Assembly (NCBI GenBank): GCA_964244295.1
Contig: CAXTIG010000007.1
Coordinates: forward strand, 62,001-126,000
Reading direction: 5' to 3'
DNA length: 64,000 nt
Source of the DNA: JAJAZB01 sp964244295
GTDB lineage: Bacteria > Bacteroidota > Bacteroidia > Cytophagales > Spirosomataceae
Position 1 is the first letter of the stretch, and the number at the start of each line of letters is the position of its first letter. The notes below the pieces were generated by a model that saw only the letters and a program-made list of their open reading frames with translations, was not told the origin of the DNA and did not search any database. Made by a program: the position numbers and the translations under genes. Shown one piece after another: positions 48,065-55,893 of this stretch.

Positions 48065-48940
48065 ATGATTAAAAAAGCCATCATTCCCGCCGCCGGTCTG
48101 GGCACTCGTTTTTTGCCCGCTACCAAAGCGCAGCCCAAAGAAATGCTGCCCATCATCGACACGCCCACCATTCAGTACGTGGTGCAGGAAGCCGTCGATT
48201 CGGGCATCGAAGACATCCTGATTATTTCGGGCAAAGGCAAGCGCAGCATCGAAGACCACTTCGACCGCAATTTTGAACTGGAAGCCCGCCTGGCCGAAAA
48301 AGAAGAGGAGGGCCTGCTGAGCGAACTCCGGCGCGTGTCGGACATGGCCAACATTCACTTCGTGCGCCAGCGCGAACTCAACGGCCTCGGCGATGCCATT
48401 CGCTACGCCCGCCACCACGTGGGCAACGAACCCTTCGCCGTGTTGCTCGGCGACACGATCATGGATTCGGTCATTCCCGTGACCCAGCAACTGATGGACA
48501 CCTACGAAACCTACCGCTGCTCGGTGATTGCGGTGGAAACCGTGCCCGCCGACAAAGTGAATCGGTACGGCATCGTGGGTGGTAAGGCCCTCAGCGATAC
48601 CATCCTCAAACTCGATACGCTGGTGGAAAAACCTGCGATCGGCGAAGCACCCTCCACGCAGGCCATCGCCGGGCGGTACATCCTCACGCCCGAAATCTTC
48701 GCCTGCCTCGACCAGACCCTCCCCGGCAAGGGCGGCGAAATTCAACTCACCGACGCCATGCTCCTGTTACTTCGGCGTGAAGACCTGTACGCTCACCGCA
48801 TTGAAGGCAAACGCCACGACATCGGCAACAAGCTCGATTTCTTGAAAACCACCGTCGAATTTGCCCTGAAACGCCAGGAATTCGCCGCACCGTTTTTGAA
48901 ATTCTTAAAGGAAATCATCGCCGAGCAGGAAAAAGGGTGA
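48065..48940 (+). CDS. galU: UTP--glucose-1-phosphate uridylyltransferase family protein
   Basis: 291 residues. Hallmarks are KAIIPAAGLGTRFLPATKAQPKEMLPI (nucleotide-binding loop), IQYVVQEAVDSGIEDILIISGKGKRSIEDHFD, FAVLLGDTIMD, and KPAIGEAPSTQAIAGRYILTPEIF. The enzyme forms UDP-glucose from glucose 1-phosphate and UTP. Next to a glucuronokinase-like gene, it may also (or instead) make UDP-glucuronate from glucuronate 1-phosphate; that is inference. A short repetitive palindrome fills the 80-nt gap between the two genes. Confidence 0.93.
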   Translation: MIKKAIIPAAGLGTRFLPATKAQPKEMLPIIDTPTIQYVVQEAVDSGIEDILIISGKGKRSIEDHFDRNFELEARLAEKEEEGLLSELRRVSDMANIHFVRQRELNGLGDAIRYARHHVGNEPFAVLLGDTIMDSVIPVTQQLMDTYETYRCSVIAVETVPADKVNRYGIVGGKALSDTILKLDTLVEKPAIGEAPSTQAIAGRYILTPEIFACLDQTLPGKGGEIQLTDAMLLLLRREDLYAHRIEGKRHDIGNKLDFLKTTVEFALKRQEFAAPFLKFLKEIIAEQEKG

Positions 48941-48998
48941 GTGATAAACCCGTTAAAACCCTTTGCTGCCCGCGTTCGTTTTCCTCAAAAAAGCGACC

Positions 48999-49454
48999 AT
49001 GTTCACTACGGCCCTTTTCCTCCTGCTGGCATTTTTGCCCATTACCCAACGCGTTGGCAGCCCGATTCACACCGTACCTCCCCCGATCGACTCCACGGGC
49101 TACGCCAAACGGCTGGGTGGGTTTCATTGGAAACTAACGCGCCTCCGGCTGAACGACTCCCTGAAAACCGTTCCGCCTACCTCCAAAGCCTACGTCCAAT
49201 TCAGCCTGGGTGAGCAGCGGGTGACGGGTCACGGGGGCTGCAATCGTTTTTCGGGGAAACTAACCCGGCTCGAAGGCCAGAGCCTGGGCATCGGCCCGTT
49301 GATGAGCACCCGGATGGCCTGCGCCGATCCGCTTGGCAACCGATTGGAGACGGTATTTCTCAGTGTCCTGAACGAAACCCAATCATACCGCATCAAGGGC
49401 CGTCGGCTAACACTGAGCAAAAACAAGCAGGTGCTGGCCGTGCTGACGCGCTGA
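48999..49454 (+). CDS. META-domain secreted protein (HslJ-like)
   Basis: 151 residues from the ATG at 48999 with a signal peptide (ending near RVGS). The META domain shows as WKLTRLRLNDSLK, GGCNRFSGKL (the typical G-G-C-N-x-F/Y-x-G), and MSTRMACADPLGNRLETVF. Members such as HslJ are linked to novobiocin or heat resistance but without known chemistry. It ends before a strong bidirectional terminator, as the third gene of the same strand run. Confidence 0.88.
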   Translation: MFTTALFLLLAFLPITQRVGSPIHTVPPPIDSTGYAKRLGGFHWKLTRLRLNDSLKTVPPTSKAYVQFSLGEQRVTGHGGCNRFSGKLTRLEGQSLGIGPLMSTRMACADPLGNRLETVFLSVLNETQSYRIKGRRLTLSKNKQVLAVLTR

Positions 49455-49460
49455 AGAAAT

Positions 49461-49512
49461 TCTAAAAAAGAAACCCCACCGCGAACCGTCGCGGTGGGGT
49501 TTCTTTTTTAGA
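49461..49512. terminator. Bidirectional terminator, perfect 24-bp stem
   Basis: TCTAAAAAAGAAACCCCACC and its complement pair around a 4-nt loop with A-runs and T-runs on both sides. It lies between the convergent META gene and the subtilisin-like gene. Confidence 0.95.
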
Positions 49513-49527
49513 AAATTGCTTGTCATT

Positions 49528-50760
49528 TTAACGGATGCCGATGGGATCGGGGGTTCCGTCGGGGTCGCTGGTGGCGGTGCGGCCATCGGTGCCGAGGCTA
49601 CCGCCGCGCAGCAGCAGAATTCCCGCTGCGTGGGGGGCGGCCATCGAGGTGCCGCTCAGGGTGGCGTACTGGCCACTTTTGTACGTGGAAAGAATGCTCA
49701 CGCCCGGCTCGGCGATGTCGATGGGGGGATTGCCGAAATTGGAGAACGAGGCGAATTGGTCATTGATGTCCGTAGCCGAAACGGTGAACAGGTTGGTCGC
49801 GTTGGCGCGGGCCGGCGAGAACGTAGTTGCATTTTTGTAGCTGTTGCCAGCGGCCAGGGACACAAAAATTCCTTTGTTTGCCACGGCGACCACGGCGTTG
49901 TCGAGGGCTACGTCGATGCCCCCACCGAGGCTGAGGTTTGCCACGCTCCCCGGCTTGGCGGTGTTGCCCACGTAGTTCAATCCTGCCACAATGTCGGAGG
50001 TGTATCCACTACCCCGTTTGTCGAGTACCTTGACCGCAACGATGGTAGCGCCAGCAGCCACGCCTACTACTCCGACGGAGTTGTTTTTAGCGGCGATGAT
50101 CCCTGCGACGTGGCTACCGTGCCCGTTGTCATCGTCGGCGTTACGTACAAACCAGATAAACGCGCGGCTGAGGGAGGTATTGACCGTCAGATCAGGGTGA
50201 TCGAGATCCACCCCCGTATCGATAACGTAGGCAAATTTACCCACGCCATTGCCCGCTCCGCCCACCCGGGCAACGCCCCAGGGGGCCGTTTGCGCAGCCT
50301 GGATGTTGATGGCTTCGGTCTGGGCTTGAATATCACCATCGCTGGGCCAAAAGTCACCGAGCGTCCAGATGCGATCCTCCACCACGAATTCTACTTCGGG
50401 GCGGGCTTTCAACCGGGCAACTTCCGACGCACTGAGCTTGGCGGCGAAACCTGAGAACTCACCCACGTACGCGTGGAGTAAATCGCCAGTTTCGAGTTCG
50501 ACGCCGATGCGGCGCATCAGGCCCTGCGTGTAGGTTTCCATTTCCTTCACGTCTTGCTGGTAATCGCCACTGACCGACCGGCGACCGGTGGGCAGGTTTT
50601 CGTTTTTGTACTTGACGACGTAACTGCCCGGTACCGCCACGCCGTTGGTGGCCGTAGTAGCCGAAAGGCTGGGTTCATTAGTGCTCGGCTGGCAGGCCGA
50701 GAGGGCGATCAACGCGGTGACGGCTGCGTACGATGCCCGTTTCAGGGAAAGGTTGAACAT
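49528..50760 (-). CDS. S8 subtilisin-like serine protease lipoprotein
   Basis: 410 residues. The leader ends in a lipobox (ALSAC at 19-23). An inhibitor I9-like propeptide (about 45-135, SYVVKYKNENLP ... VEFVVEDR) precedes the catalytic domain of the proteinase K/aqualysin type with Asp181 (YVIDTGVD), His214 (NGHGSHVAG) and Ser372 (GTSMAAPHAAG). The oxyanion Asn is in AAGNSYKNA. The tail after the Ser motif is short, without a T9SS sorting domain, so the enzyme is probably tethered to a membrane. It is flanked by terminators, so it is monocistronic. Confidence 0.93.
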   Translation of the reverse strand: MFNLSLKRASYAAVTALIALSACQPSTNEPSLSATTATNGVAVPGSYVVKYKNENLPTGRRSVSGDYQQDVKEMETYTQGLMRRIGVELETGDLLHAYVGEFSGFAAKLSASEVARLKARPEVEFVVEDRIWTLGDFWPSDGDIQAQTEAINIQAAQTAPWGVARVGGAGNGVGKFAYVIDTGVDLDHPDLTVNTSLSRAFIWFVRNADDDNGHGSHVAGIIAAKNNSVGVVGVAAGATIVAVKVLDKRGSGYTSDIVAGLNYVGNTAKPGSVANLSLGGGIDVALDNAVVAVANKGIFVSLAAGNSYKNATTFSPARANATNLFTVSATDINDQFASFSNFGNPPIDIAEPGVSILSTYKSGQYATLSGTSMAAPHAAGILLLRGGSLGTDGRTATSDPDGTPDPIGIR

Positions 50761-50969
50761 GGGTGGATTGGTTAAAAGGTTGAAATTTGGCCCGTGTGGG
50801 GGGCATTTTTCCGAAAGGTCTTCAAAATTCGGTAAAAACGCAGCAGAGTCTCAGGAAAATTATTTTGTGGTAAACCGCTCCCTTACCCCCTGAAATCTCC
50901 CTCATTCCGGCGGTTTCGCCGAAGGGAATTTGGTCTTGGTCCATTCGGGTAGCCAGTGGGAAATAAAAA

Positions 50970-50996
50970 AACCGCCACCCGGTCAGGTAGCGGCTT
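50970..50996 (-). terminator. Terminator of the FKBP gene
   Basis: AGCCGCTACC and GGGTGGCGG pair with one mismatch around a short loop; a T-run follows on the minus strand (A-run at 50961-50970). Confidence 0.75.
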
Positions 50997-51017
50997 TCTA
51001 GTTTAGAACCCCGCCGG

Positions 51018-51905
51018 TTAGCGGGTGATGCTTTTGATTTCAATTTCAAATTGGAGTGGCGAATACGGCTGAATCGTGTACTGACCGGTTTGGTTGGTAC
51101 GGCCGGTTTTCTCGTAGCCAAGCGAAGAAGGGAAGATGATCCGGGCTTTATCGCCCTCTTTCATCTTCAACATCCCTTCCGTAAACCCTTTGACTAACCC
51201 ACTGGTACTACTGGCACTGTACGTTTGGGTTGCCGTGGGTTGAAACACCGTCCCGTCGAGTAATTTCCCGGTAAATTCTACCGAAACCTGCGTATCCGTT
51301 GCCTTCACGGTATCGGCATTGGCGAGGGTACTTTTTTGGATCAACGTAAACCGCAAACCCGTCTCGGTGCGCTCGTCCACCCGGAAGTTGTTGGTCTGGA
51401 TGTATTCCTGAATCTGTTCTTCTTCGGAGCGAATACGAAGGACGTTTATGTCGTAGCGGATGGTCGAGTAGGGCAGCAGACCCGGCCCGCCCCGTGCTCC
51501 GAAGGCCAGCGACGAGGGCAGCAGCAGCACGGCCTTGTCGCCTTCTTTCAGCAGGGAAATTCCTTCGCGCAGGCCCTCGGTGCCAGTAAACGACCCGATG
51601 GTCAGTTTCAGGGGTTGATTTTTGGAAACCCGGCTGCTGTCGATGATCACGTCGTCGGTAATCCGGCTCAGTACGTAATAAAGTTGCACCTGGTCGCCCT
51701 CGGCGGGTACGCGCATCCCGTTGCCGGGTGTCACGGCGTAATACAGGCCCGACGTGGTTTTCTTGGCATCGAGGTTTTTCCGGGCAATGTACGCCTGGAT
51801 TTCCTGCTCGTTTTCGACTTTTTTATCGGCTTCGGTGGTGTCTTTGAGGCAGGCGTTCAGCCCCAGCGTGAGGCTCAGAAGGAGAAAAGAAAGGGCTTTG
51901 TTCAT
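51018..51905 (-). CDS. Lipoprotein peptidyl-prolyl isomerase with two FKBP domains
   Basis: 295 residues. The signal peptide ends in a lipobox (GLNAC). Two FKBP modules follow: first about 55-160 (GDQVQLYYVLSRITDD...GIREGISLLKEGDKAVLLLPSSLAFGARG-like, with GLREGISLLKEGDK), second about 185-294 (VSVEFTGKLLDGTVFQPT ... GFTEGMLKMKEGDKARIIFPSSLGYE). Both hold the FKBP signature. It should catalyse proline isomerisation in periplasmic protein folding. Some active-site aromatics look changed in the first domain. A TAnnTTTG match (TACCTTTG) at 51936-51929 lies 24 nt before the ATG and may be the promoter. Confidence 0.92.
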   Translation of the reverse strand: MNKALSFLLLSLTLGLNACLKDTTEADKKVENEQEIQAYIARKNLDAKKTTSGLYYAVTPGNGMRVPAEGDQVQLYYVLSRITDDVIIDSSRVSKNQPLKLTIGSFTGTEGLREGISLLKEGDKAVLLLPSSLAFGARGGPGLLPYSTIRYDINVLRIRSEEEQIQEYIQTNNFRVDERTETGLRFTLIQKSTLANADTVKATDTQVSVEFTGKLLDGTVFQPTATQTYSASSTSGLVKGFTEGMLKMKEGDKARIIFPSSLGYEKTGRTNQTGQYTIQPYSPLQFEIEIKSITR

Positions 51906-52344
51906 GCAAACGGTACGGAATCAGTTTGCAAAGGTAACGCCGGGAAGGGGGTTTTTGGTTTTCGGTTTGTGGTTTACGGCTGAGTACATGACAAAAGGTT
52001 GGGGAAAAGCCAAAGAAGCCGTAAAGTGGAGTCGTCACACCACACTCTACCGGCTTACCGGCTTTATGCGGACGCCGCGCGGGCGCACACCGTGCCGGGG
52101 CAAGATGCGCAACTTTTGGCGCAACCGCGCGGCGTCCGCTCCAACCCCACTTACCCGGCTGGCAGTTGGCCCGCCAAAAGTTCTTCGCCCTCCTTATTTT
52201 GGCCCTCATCAAGGCTCAAACCGGTCGTTTCACGCGCATTGCCCCGTACTTGTCGGGGGTTCAACCCAGCAGCAACCAGGGGCGGATGGGGAGCCTCCGT
52301 ACCCGAATTCGGCTCCCGACGGGTTTTTGGCTACCTTTGAATCA
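51906..52344. other. 439-nt divergent intergenic region with an inverted repeat
   Basis: No gene is convincing, although the plus-strand frame of the helicase is open through much of it. An inverted repeat with 15-bp arms (GCGGACGCCGCGCGG, 52068-52082 and 52125-52139) can form a long structured leader. A TACCTTTG lies at 52332-52339, only 5 nt before the helicase ATG. Confidence 0.5.
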
Positions 52345-53793
52345 ATGAAACCCAAGTCCGACGCCCCCCCCTCCGAGCTGCTCGAAAAACGCTTTCCCCA
52401 CACCCCCACGCCCGGCCAGTTGCGGTTTTTCACCCAGATGGACGAGTTCCTGCCCGACGACGACCCCTTCGGCATCCAGGCGTTTCTCCTGAAAGGCTAC
52501 GCCGGAACGGGCAAAACCACGCTCGTCGGCACGGTCATCAAGGTGCTCAATAAGTTTGGCTACAAGGCCGTGCTGCTGGCCCCGACGGGCCGGGCGGCGA
52601 AGGTGATGAGTTTGTATTCGGGCAAAAAGGCGTTTACGATTCACAAGAAAATCTACCGGCAAGTGACCAACCCGCACTCCGGGGCGCTGGAATTCAAGCG
52701 GCAAAACAACTACCACACCAACACGCTGTTCATCATCGACGAGTCGTCGATGATTACCGACGATGCCGAGTTTGGCACGCGGGGCCTGCTCACCGACCTG
52801 ATCGAATACATTTTCATGACCGAAGACGGCGACGCGGGCAACAAAATCCTCTTCGTCGGCGACGTGGCCCAGTTGCCGCCGGTGGGCAAAACCCTCAGCC
52901 CGGCGCTCGACGCGGAGTACCTCAAAAGCCAGTTTCACATCGGCGTGCGCGAGCAGGAACTTACCGAGGTGATGCGGCAGGACGCGCTGTCGGGCATTTT
53001 GTTCAACGCCACCAACCTCCGCACGATTCTGCACGACGAAAAACCGGCGATTGCCTTCACCACGAAGGGCTACAAGGATTTTTACCGCATGACCGCCGAC
53101 CGCCTCGAAGACGGCCTGCAATACGCCTACCGGAAGTTTGGCAAGGAAAACACGATTATCCTGACCCGCTCCAACAAGGCCGCCGTGCAGTACAACCGCT
53201 ACATCCGCCAGCAGATTTTTTTCCAGGAAGACGAGTTGAACGCGGGCGATTTGTTGATGATTGTCCGCAACAACTACCACTGGCTCGACGACGATTCGCC
53301 CGCCGGATTCCTCGCCAACGGCGACTTCGTGGAGGTGCGGAAAATCGTGAACACCGAAGAAATGTACGGTTTCCGCTTCGCCACCCTCCGCCTGAGCCTG
53401 GCCGACTACCCCGACCAGGAGGATTTCGAGGCGAAAATCATCCTCGACACGCTCTACGCGCCCTCGGCCTCGCTCACCCAGGAAGAAAGCCGACGGCTCT
53501 GGGACGCCGTTTCGCAGGACTACGCCCACATCGTGTCGCGGCGGCAGCGGATGGACGACATCCGCAAGAACCCCTACCTCAACGCCTTGCAGGTGAAATT
53601 TGCCTACGCCCTCACCTGCCACAAGTCGCAGGGCGGGCAGTGGAACGCCGTGTTTGTGGACCAGGGCTACCTCACCGACGAGCAAATCAACGAAGAATTC
53701 ATCCGCTGGCTCTACACGGCCATCACCCGCGCCAGCGACGAGGTGTTTCTGGTCAACTTCCACGCGGCGTTTTTTGGGGAGAAGAAGAGTTGA
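52345..53793 (+). CDS. RecD/Dda-like superfamily 1B DNA helicase (AAA ATPase with UvrD_C_2)
   Basis: 482 residues from the ATG at 52345; the frame extends upstream but with no conservation that I see. Walker A GYAGTGKTT is at 51-59, followed by LLAPTGRAAKVMS (motif Ia), LFIIDESSMI (Walker B, about 130), GDVAQLPPVG (motif III), and the C-terminal ALTCHKSQGGQW and WLYTAITRASDEV (motifs V/VI). These match stand-alone RecD2/Dda-like helicases of Bacteroidota. No nuclease domain is present. Confidence 0.92.
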   Translation: MKPKSDAPPSELLEKRFPHTPTPGQLRFFTQMDEFLPDDDPFGIQAFLLKGYAGTGKTTLVGTVIKVLNKFGYKAVLLAPTGRAAKVMSLYSGKKAFTIHKKIYRQVTNPHSGALEFKRQNNYHTNTLFIIDESSMITDDAEFGTRGLLTDLIEYIFMTEDGDAGNKILFVGDVAQLPPVGKTLSPALDAEYLKSQFHIGVREQELTEVMRQDALSGILFNATNLRTILHDEKPAIAFTTKGYKDFYRMTADRLEDGLQYAYRKFGKENTIILTRSNKAAVQYNRYIRQQIFFQEDELNAGDLLMIVRNNYHWLDDDSPAGFLANGDFVEVRKIVNTEEMYGFRFATLRLSLADYPDQEDFEAKIILDTLYAPSASLTQEESRRLWDAVSQDYAHIVSRRQRMDDIRKNPYLNALQVKFAYALTCHKSQGGQWNAVFVDQGYLTDEQINEEFIRWLYTAITRASDEVFLVNFHAAFFGEKKS

Positions 53794-53824
53794 ATAGTTT
53801 TGAGGAACACCAACCCGAAAACCG

Positions 53825-54055
53825 ATGGACTATTCGAAAAAAGACGATCTGGAACCCATTCCCCCGCTGAGTGCAGGCCGAAGCTACCGACCAGAGGATA
53901 TCCGGCGCTGGGGCGTTCAGCGATTTTTGGATGAAGTGGCTCCGAAAGAACCGATTCCGATGCCTGATTTTGGCTTCACGGAAGAGGAAAACCACCGGAT
54001 AGACGAATTACTCCAGGAAGAACAAGACCTGAAAGCCCGTGGTATTCGACTCTAA
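53825..54055 (+). CDS. Small hypothetical protein downstream of the helicase
   Basis: 76 acidic residues (MDYSKKDDLEPIPPLSAG start; FTEEENHRIDELLQEEQDLKARGIRL end). The C-terminal half is helical. It starts 31 nt after the helicase stop on the same strand, so it may be co-transcribed. The size and charge would suit an antitoxin or adaptor, but no toxin partner is on this strand. Not recognised. Confidence 0.6.
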   Translation: MDYSKKDDLEPIPPLSAGRSYRPEDIRRWGVQRFLDEVAPKEPIPMPDFGFTEEENHRIDELLQEEQDLKARGIRL

Positions 54056-54128
54056 CTTCACCTGCACACGACCGACGACGTTTTCGACCATTTGCCCGCT
54101 TTTGGGCTGAAGTTGGTGAAAGGCTGAT

Positions 54129-54542
54129 TCAACGAAACGGATTCAGAATGGTCAAAACTCCATCGATGACCAGGCCGTGGTGCATATCTTCCGAATAGAC
54201 TGTCTTGCACCCGTTTTCCAGGGCGGTAGCTACGATGAGTGAATCGTAAAACGAGCGTTGATACCGAGCCGCGATGCGCAGGGCATCTACTACCGTCACC
54301 GGAGAATTTACCGAAACATTTCCACCAAAATTTCTCAATACCTCTTCGAGCGAACTGGCAATCGTAGGCCAATCGAAACCGATGCGCCGTTTCAACACGT
54401 TGCAGAATTCCTGTAACACCTGGGTTGAGATGCAACGCCCTGGCTGGCGAAGCAGCCCTTGAGCAAGGGCTTGCTTCCGGGGTTCTCCGTCGTTGTAAGC
54501 GTACACCAACACGTTGGAGTCGGCGAAAAAGTCAACGTTCAT
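54129..54542 (-). CDS. PIN-domain toxin (VapC-like ribonuclease)
   Basis: 137 residues from the ATG at 54542. The PIN acidic residues are visible: FFADSNVLVYA (Asp8 region), LQEFCNVL (Glu), and RYQRSFYDSLIVATALENGC (the Asp-x-x-x-x-x-A motif), then VYSEDMHHG (final Asp). VapC toxins cleave tRNA or rRNA. The start overlaps the end of the antitoxin gene by 11 nt (AATGAACGTTGA contains both signals), so translation is coupled. Confidence 0.88.
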   Translation of the reverse strand: MNVDFFADSNVLVYAYNDGEPRKQALAQGLLRQPGRCISTQVLQEFCNVLKRRIGFDWPTIASSLEEVLRNFGGNVSVNSPVTVVDALRIAARYQRSFYDSLIVATALENGCKTVYSEDMHHGLVIDGVLTILNPFR

Positions 54543-54725
54543 TGGCTTCTTCGCGGGTAAATTTGAAGCCCGGTTTGTTGAACCGGGCCGCTTCAAAAGT
54601 GGGTTCAGTCACGGTTCGTTCAGCGGGCGTAGGCGTTGCTTTTTTCACCCTGGCGAAATCGAATTTCTGAACCAGCTCTAAAAAAAAGCAGCTTCTGATT
54701 CCTTTACCTGAATGAGAATTTCCAT
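54532..54725 (-). pseudogene. VapB-type antitoxin split by a frameshift at an 8-nt homopolymer
   Basis: From the ATG at 54725 the minus strand codes MEILIQVKESEAAFF and then hits TAG, because the T-run (A8 on the plus strand, 54680-54687) has 8 bases. With 9 T the frame continues as FFLELVQKFDFARVKKA ... FKFTREEANER and stops at 54532, overlapping the toxin start. The composite of about 64 residues fits a small antitoxin with a C-terminal toxin-binding tail. The cause may be an inactivating deletion, a phase-variable switch, ribosomal slippage on T8, or a sequencing error. Confidence 0.75.
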
Positions 54726-54989
54726 CGTAACCGTGCGTTTGTCCAACCAAAAATAGAAAATTCCGGCTACTTCACCAGCGTCTTCCCCGCGCAGCTTCCC
54801 CTAACCCCGACCACACACCCCTCCCATCAACTGGGTTCGCCGGATAAATGGCTTCAACGGGTGAACACCTGCTAAAATAGTTTAAGAACTCGGTAACGGA
54901 GTTTATTCACGCCACCGGGTCAACTCCAATCTTTGCGGAAGGCAGCGAAGGGGACCGTCTCCATTCGTGCCGTTTATCGCTGACCAACC

Positions 54990-55775
54990 ATGTCGGTATC
55001 CCTCTTCGATTTAACCGGAAAACGGGCGCTCATCACGGGCGGCACCCAGGGCATTGGCGCGGCGATTGCCGAAGGCCTGGGCCGGGCCGGGGCCAGTCTG
55101 GTCATCAACGCCCGCAACCCGGAGAAACTGGAGGTTTTTTTAGCGCAACTCCGACAAGCGGGCATCGAGGCCAGCGGGGCTTTGTTCGACATTGCTGAAC
55201 CAACGGCGGTGAAGGAAGCGGTCGCCGAAATCGAAACCAACGTCGGCCCCATCGACATTTTGGTCAACAACGCCGGCATCATCCGCCGGGCACCCGCCGA
55301 AGACCTGGACGAGGCCGATTGGGAAGCCGTGATTCGCACCAACCTCACCGCGCCCTTCGTGCTCTCGAAGTACGTGGGCCGACGGATGATTGAACGGCAG
55401 CGGGGTAAAATCATCAACATCTGCTCGCTGATGAGCGAACTGGGCCGCGACTCGGTGTCGGCCTACGCCGCCGCGAAAGGCGGCCTGAAAATGCTCACTC
55501 GCAACCTCGCCACCGAGTGGGGAGCGCACAATATTCAGGTCAACGGCATCGGGCCGGGCTACATCGCCACGCCCATCAACACCGCCTACCGCGCCCCCGG
55601 CAATCCGCTCGATGCGTACATCGTCAGCCGTACGCCCGCCGGGCGCTGGGGTACGCCCGACGACCTGGTCGGCGCGGCGATTTTTCTGGCATCGGGGGCC
55701 TCGGATTTCGTGAACGGGCAAATCATCTACGTCGATGGCGGGCTGTTGACGAGTTTTGGGAAACCGGGGGTTTAG
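54990..55775 (+). CDS. SDR family oxidoreductase, gluconate 5-dehydrogenase-like
   Basis: 261 residues, classical SDR. TGGTQGIG at about 16-23 binds NAD(P), NNAG lies near 93, and the catalytic Ser/Tyr-x-x-x-Lys set is in NICSLMSELGRDSVSAYAAAKGG. The start LFDLTGKRALITGGTQGIG and end GQIIYVDGGLLTSF are typical of gluconate 5-dehydrogenase/KduD-type enzymes, which interconvert gluconate and 5-keto-gluconate. It opens a plus-strand block of acid-sugar genes. The 264 nt before it (54726-54989) hold no recognised element. Confidence 0.9.
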   Translation: MSVSLFDLTGKRALITGGTQGIGAAIAEGLGRAGASLVINARNPEKLEVFLAQLRQAGIEASGALFDIAEPTAVKEAVAEIETNVGPIDILVNNAGIIRRAPAEDLDEADWEAVIRTNLTAPFVLSKYVGRRMIERQRGKIINICSLMSELGRDSVSAYAAAKGGLKMLTRNLATEWGAHNIQVNGIGPGYIATPINTAYRAPGNPLDAYIVSRTPAGRWGTPDDLVGAAIFLASGASDFVNGQIIYVDGGLLTSFGKPGV

Positions 55776-55778
55776 GTA

Positions 55779-55847
55779 AAATGCTCAATGCTCAATAAAT
55801 TGAAAGACAGAAAGTTAGTTCTTTTTGTAATTGAACATTGAACATTT
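55779..55847. repeat. Short palindromic intergenic repeat
   Basis: 18-bp arms (55779-55796 and 55830-55847, 2 mismatches) made of AATGCTCAATG- and GAACATTG-type units, between the SDR and the MFS gene. Confidence 0.65.
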
Positions 55848-55893
55848 GATTTTCTACTGACTTCGTCACGCTACCTCTACACCAACATTCCCC

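Noticed and set aside
52332..52339. TACCTTTG as promoter of the helicase
   Set aside because: It lies only 5 nt before the ATG, which would need a leaderless message, and no -33 element is at the right distance.
51754..52344. Upstream extension of the helicase frame by nearly 200 codons
   Set aside because: The extension overlaps the FKBP gene on the other strand and lacks motifs; the ATG at 52345 fits the family's normal start.
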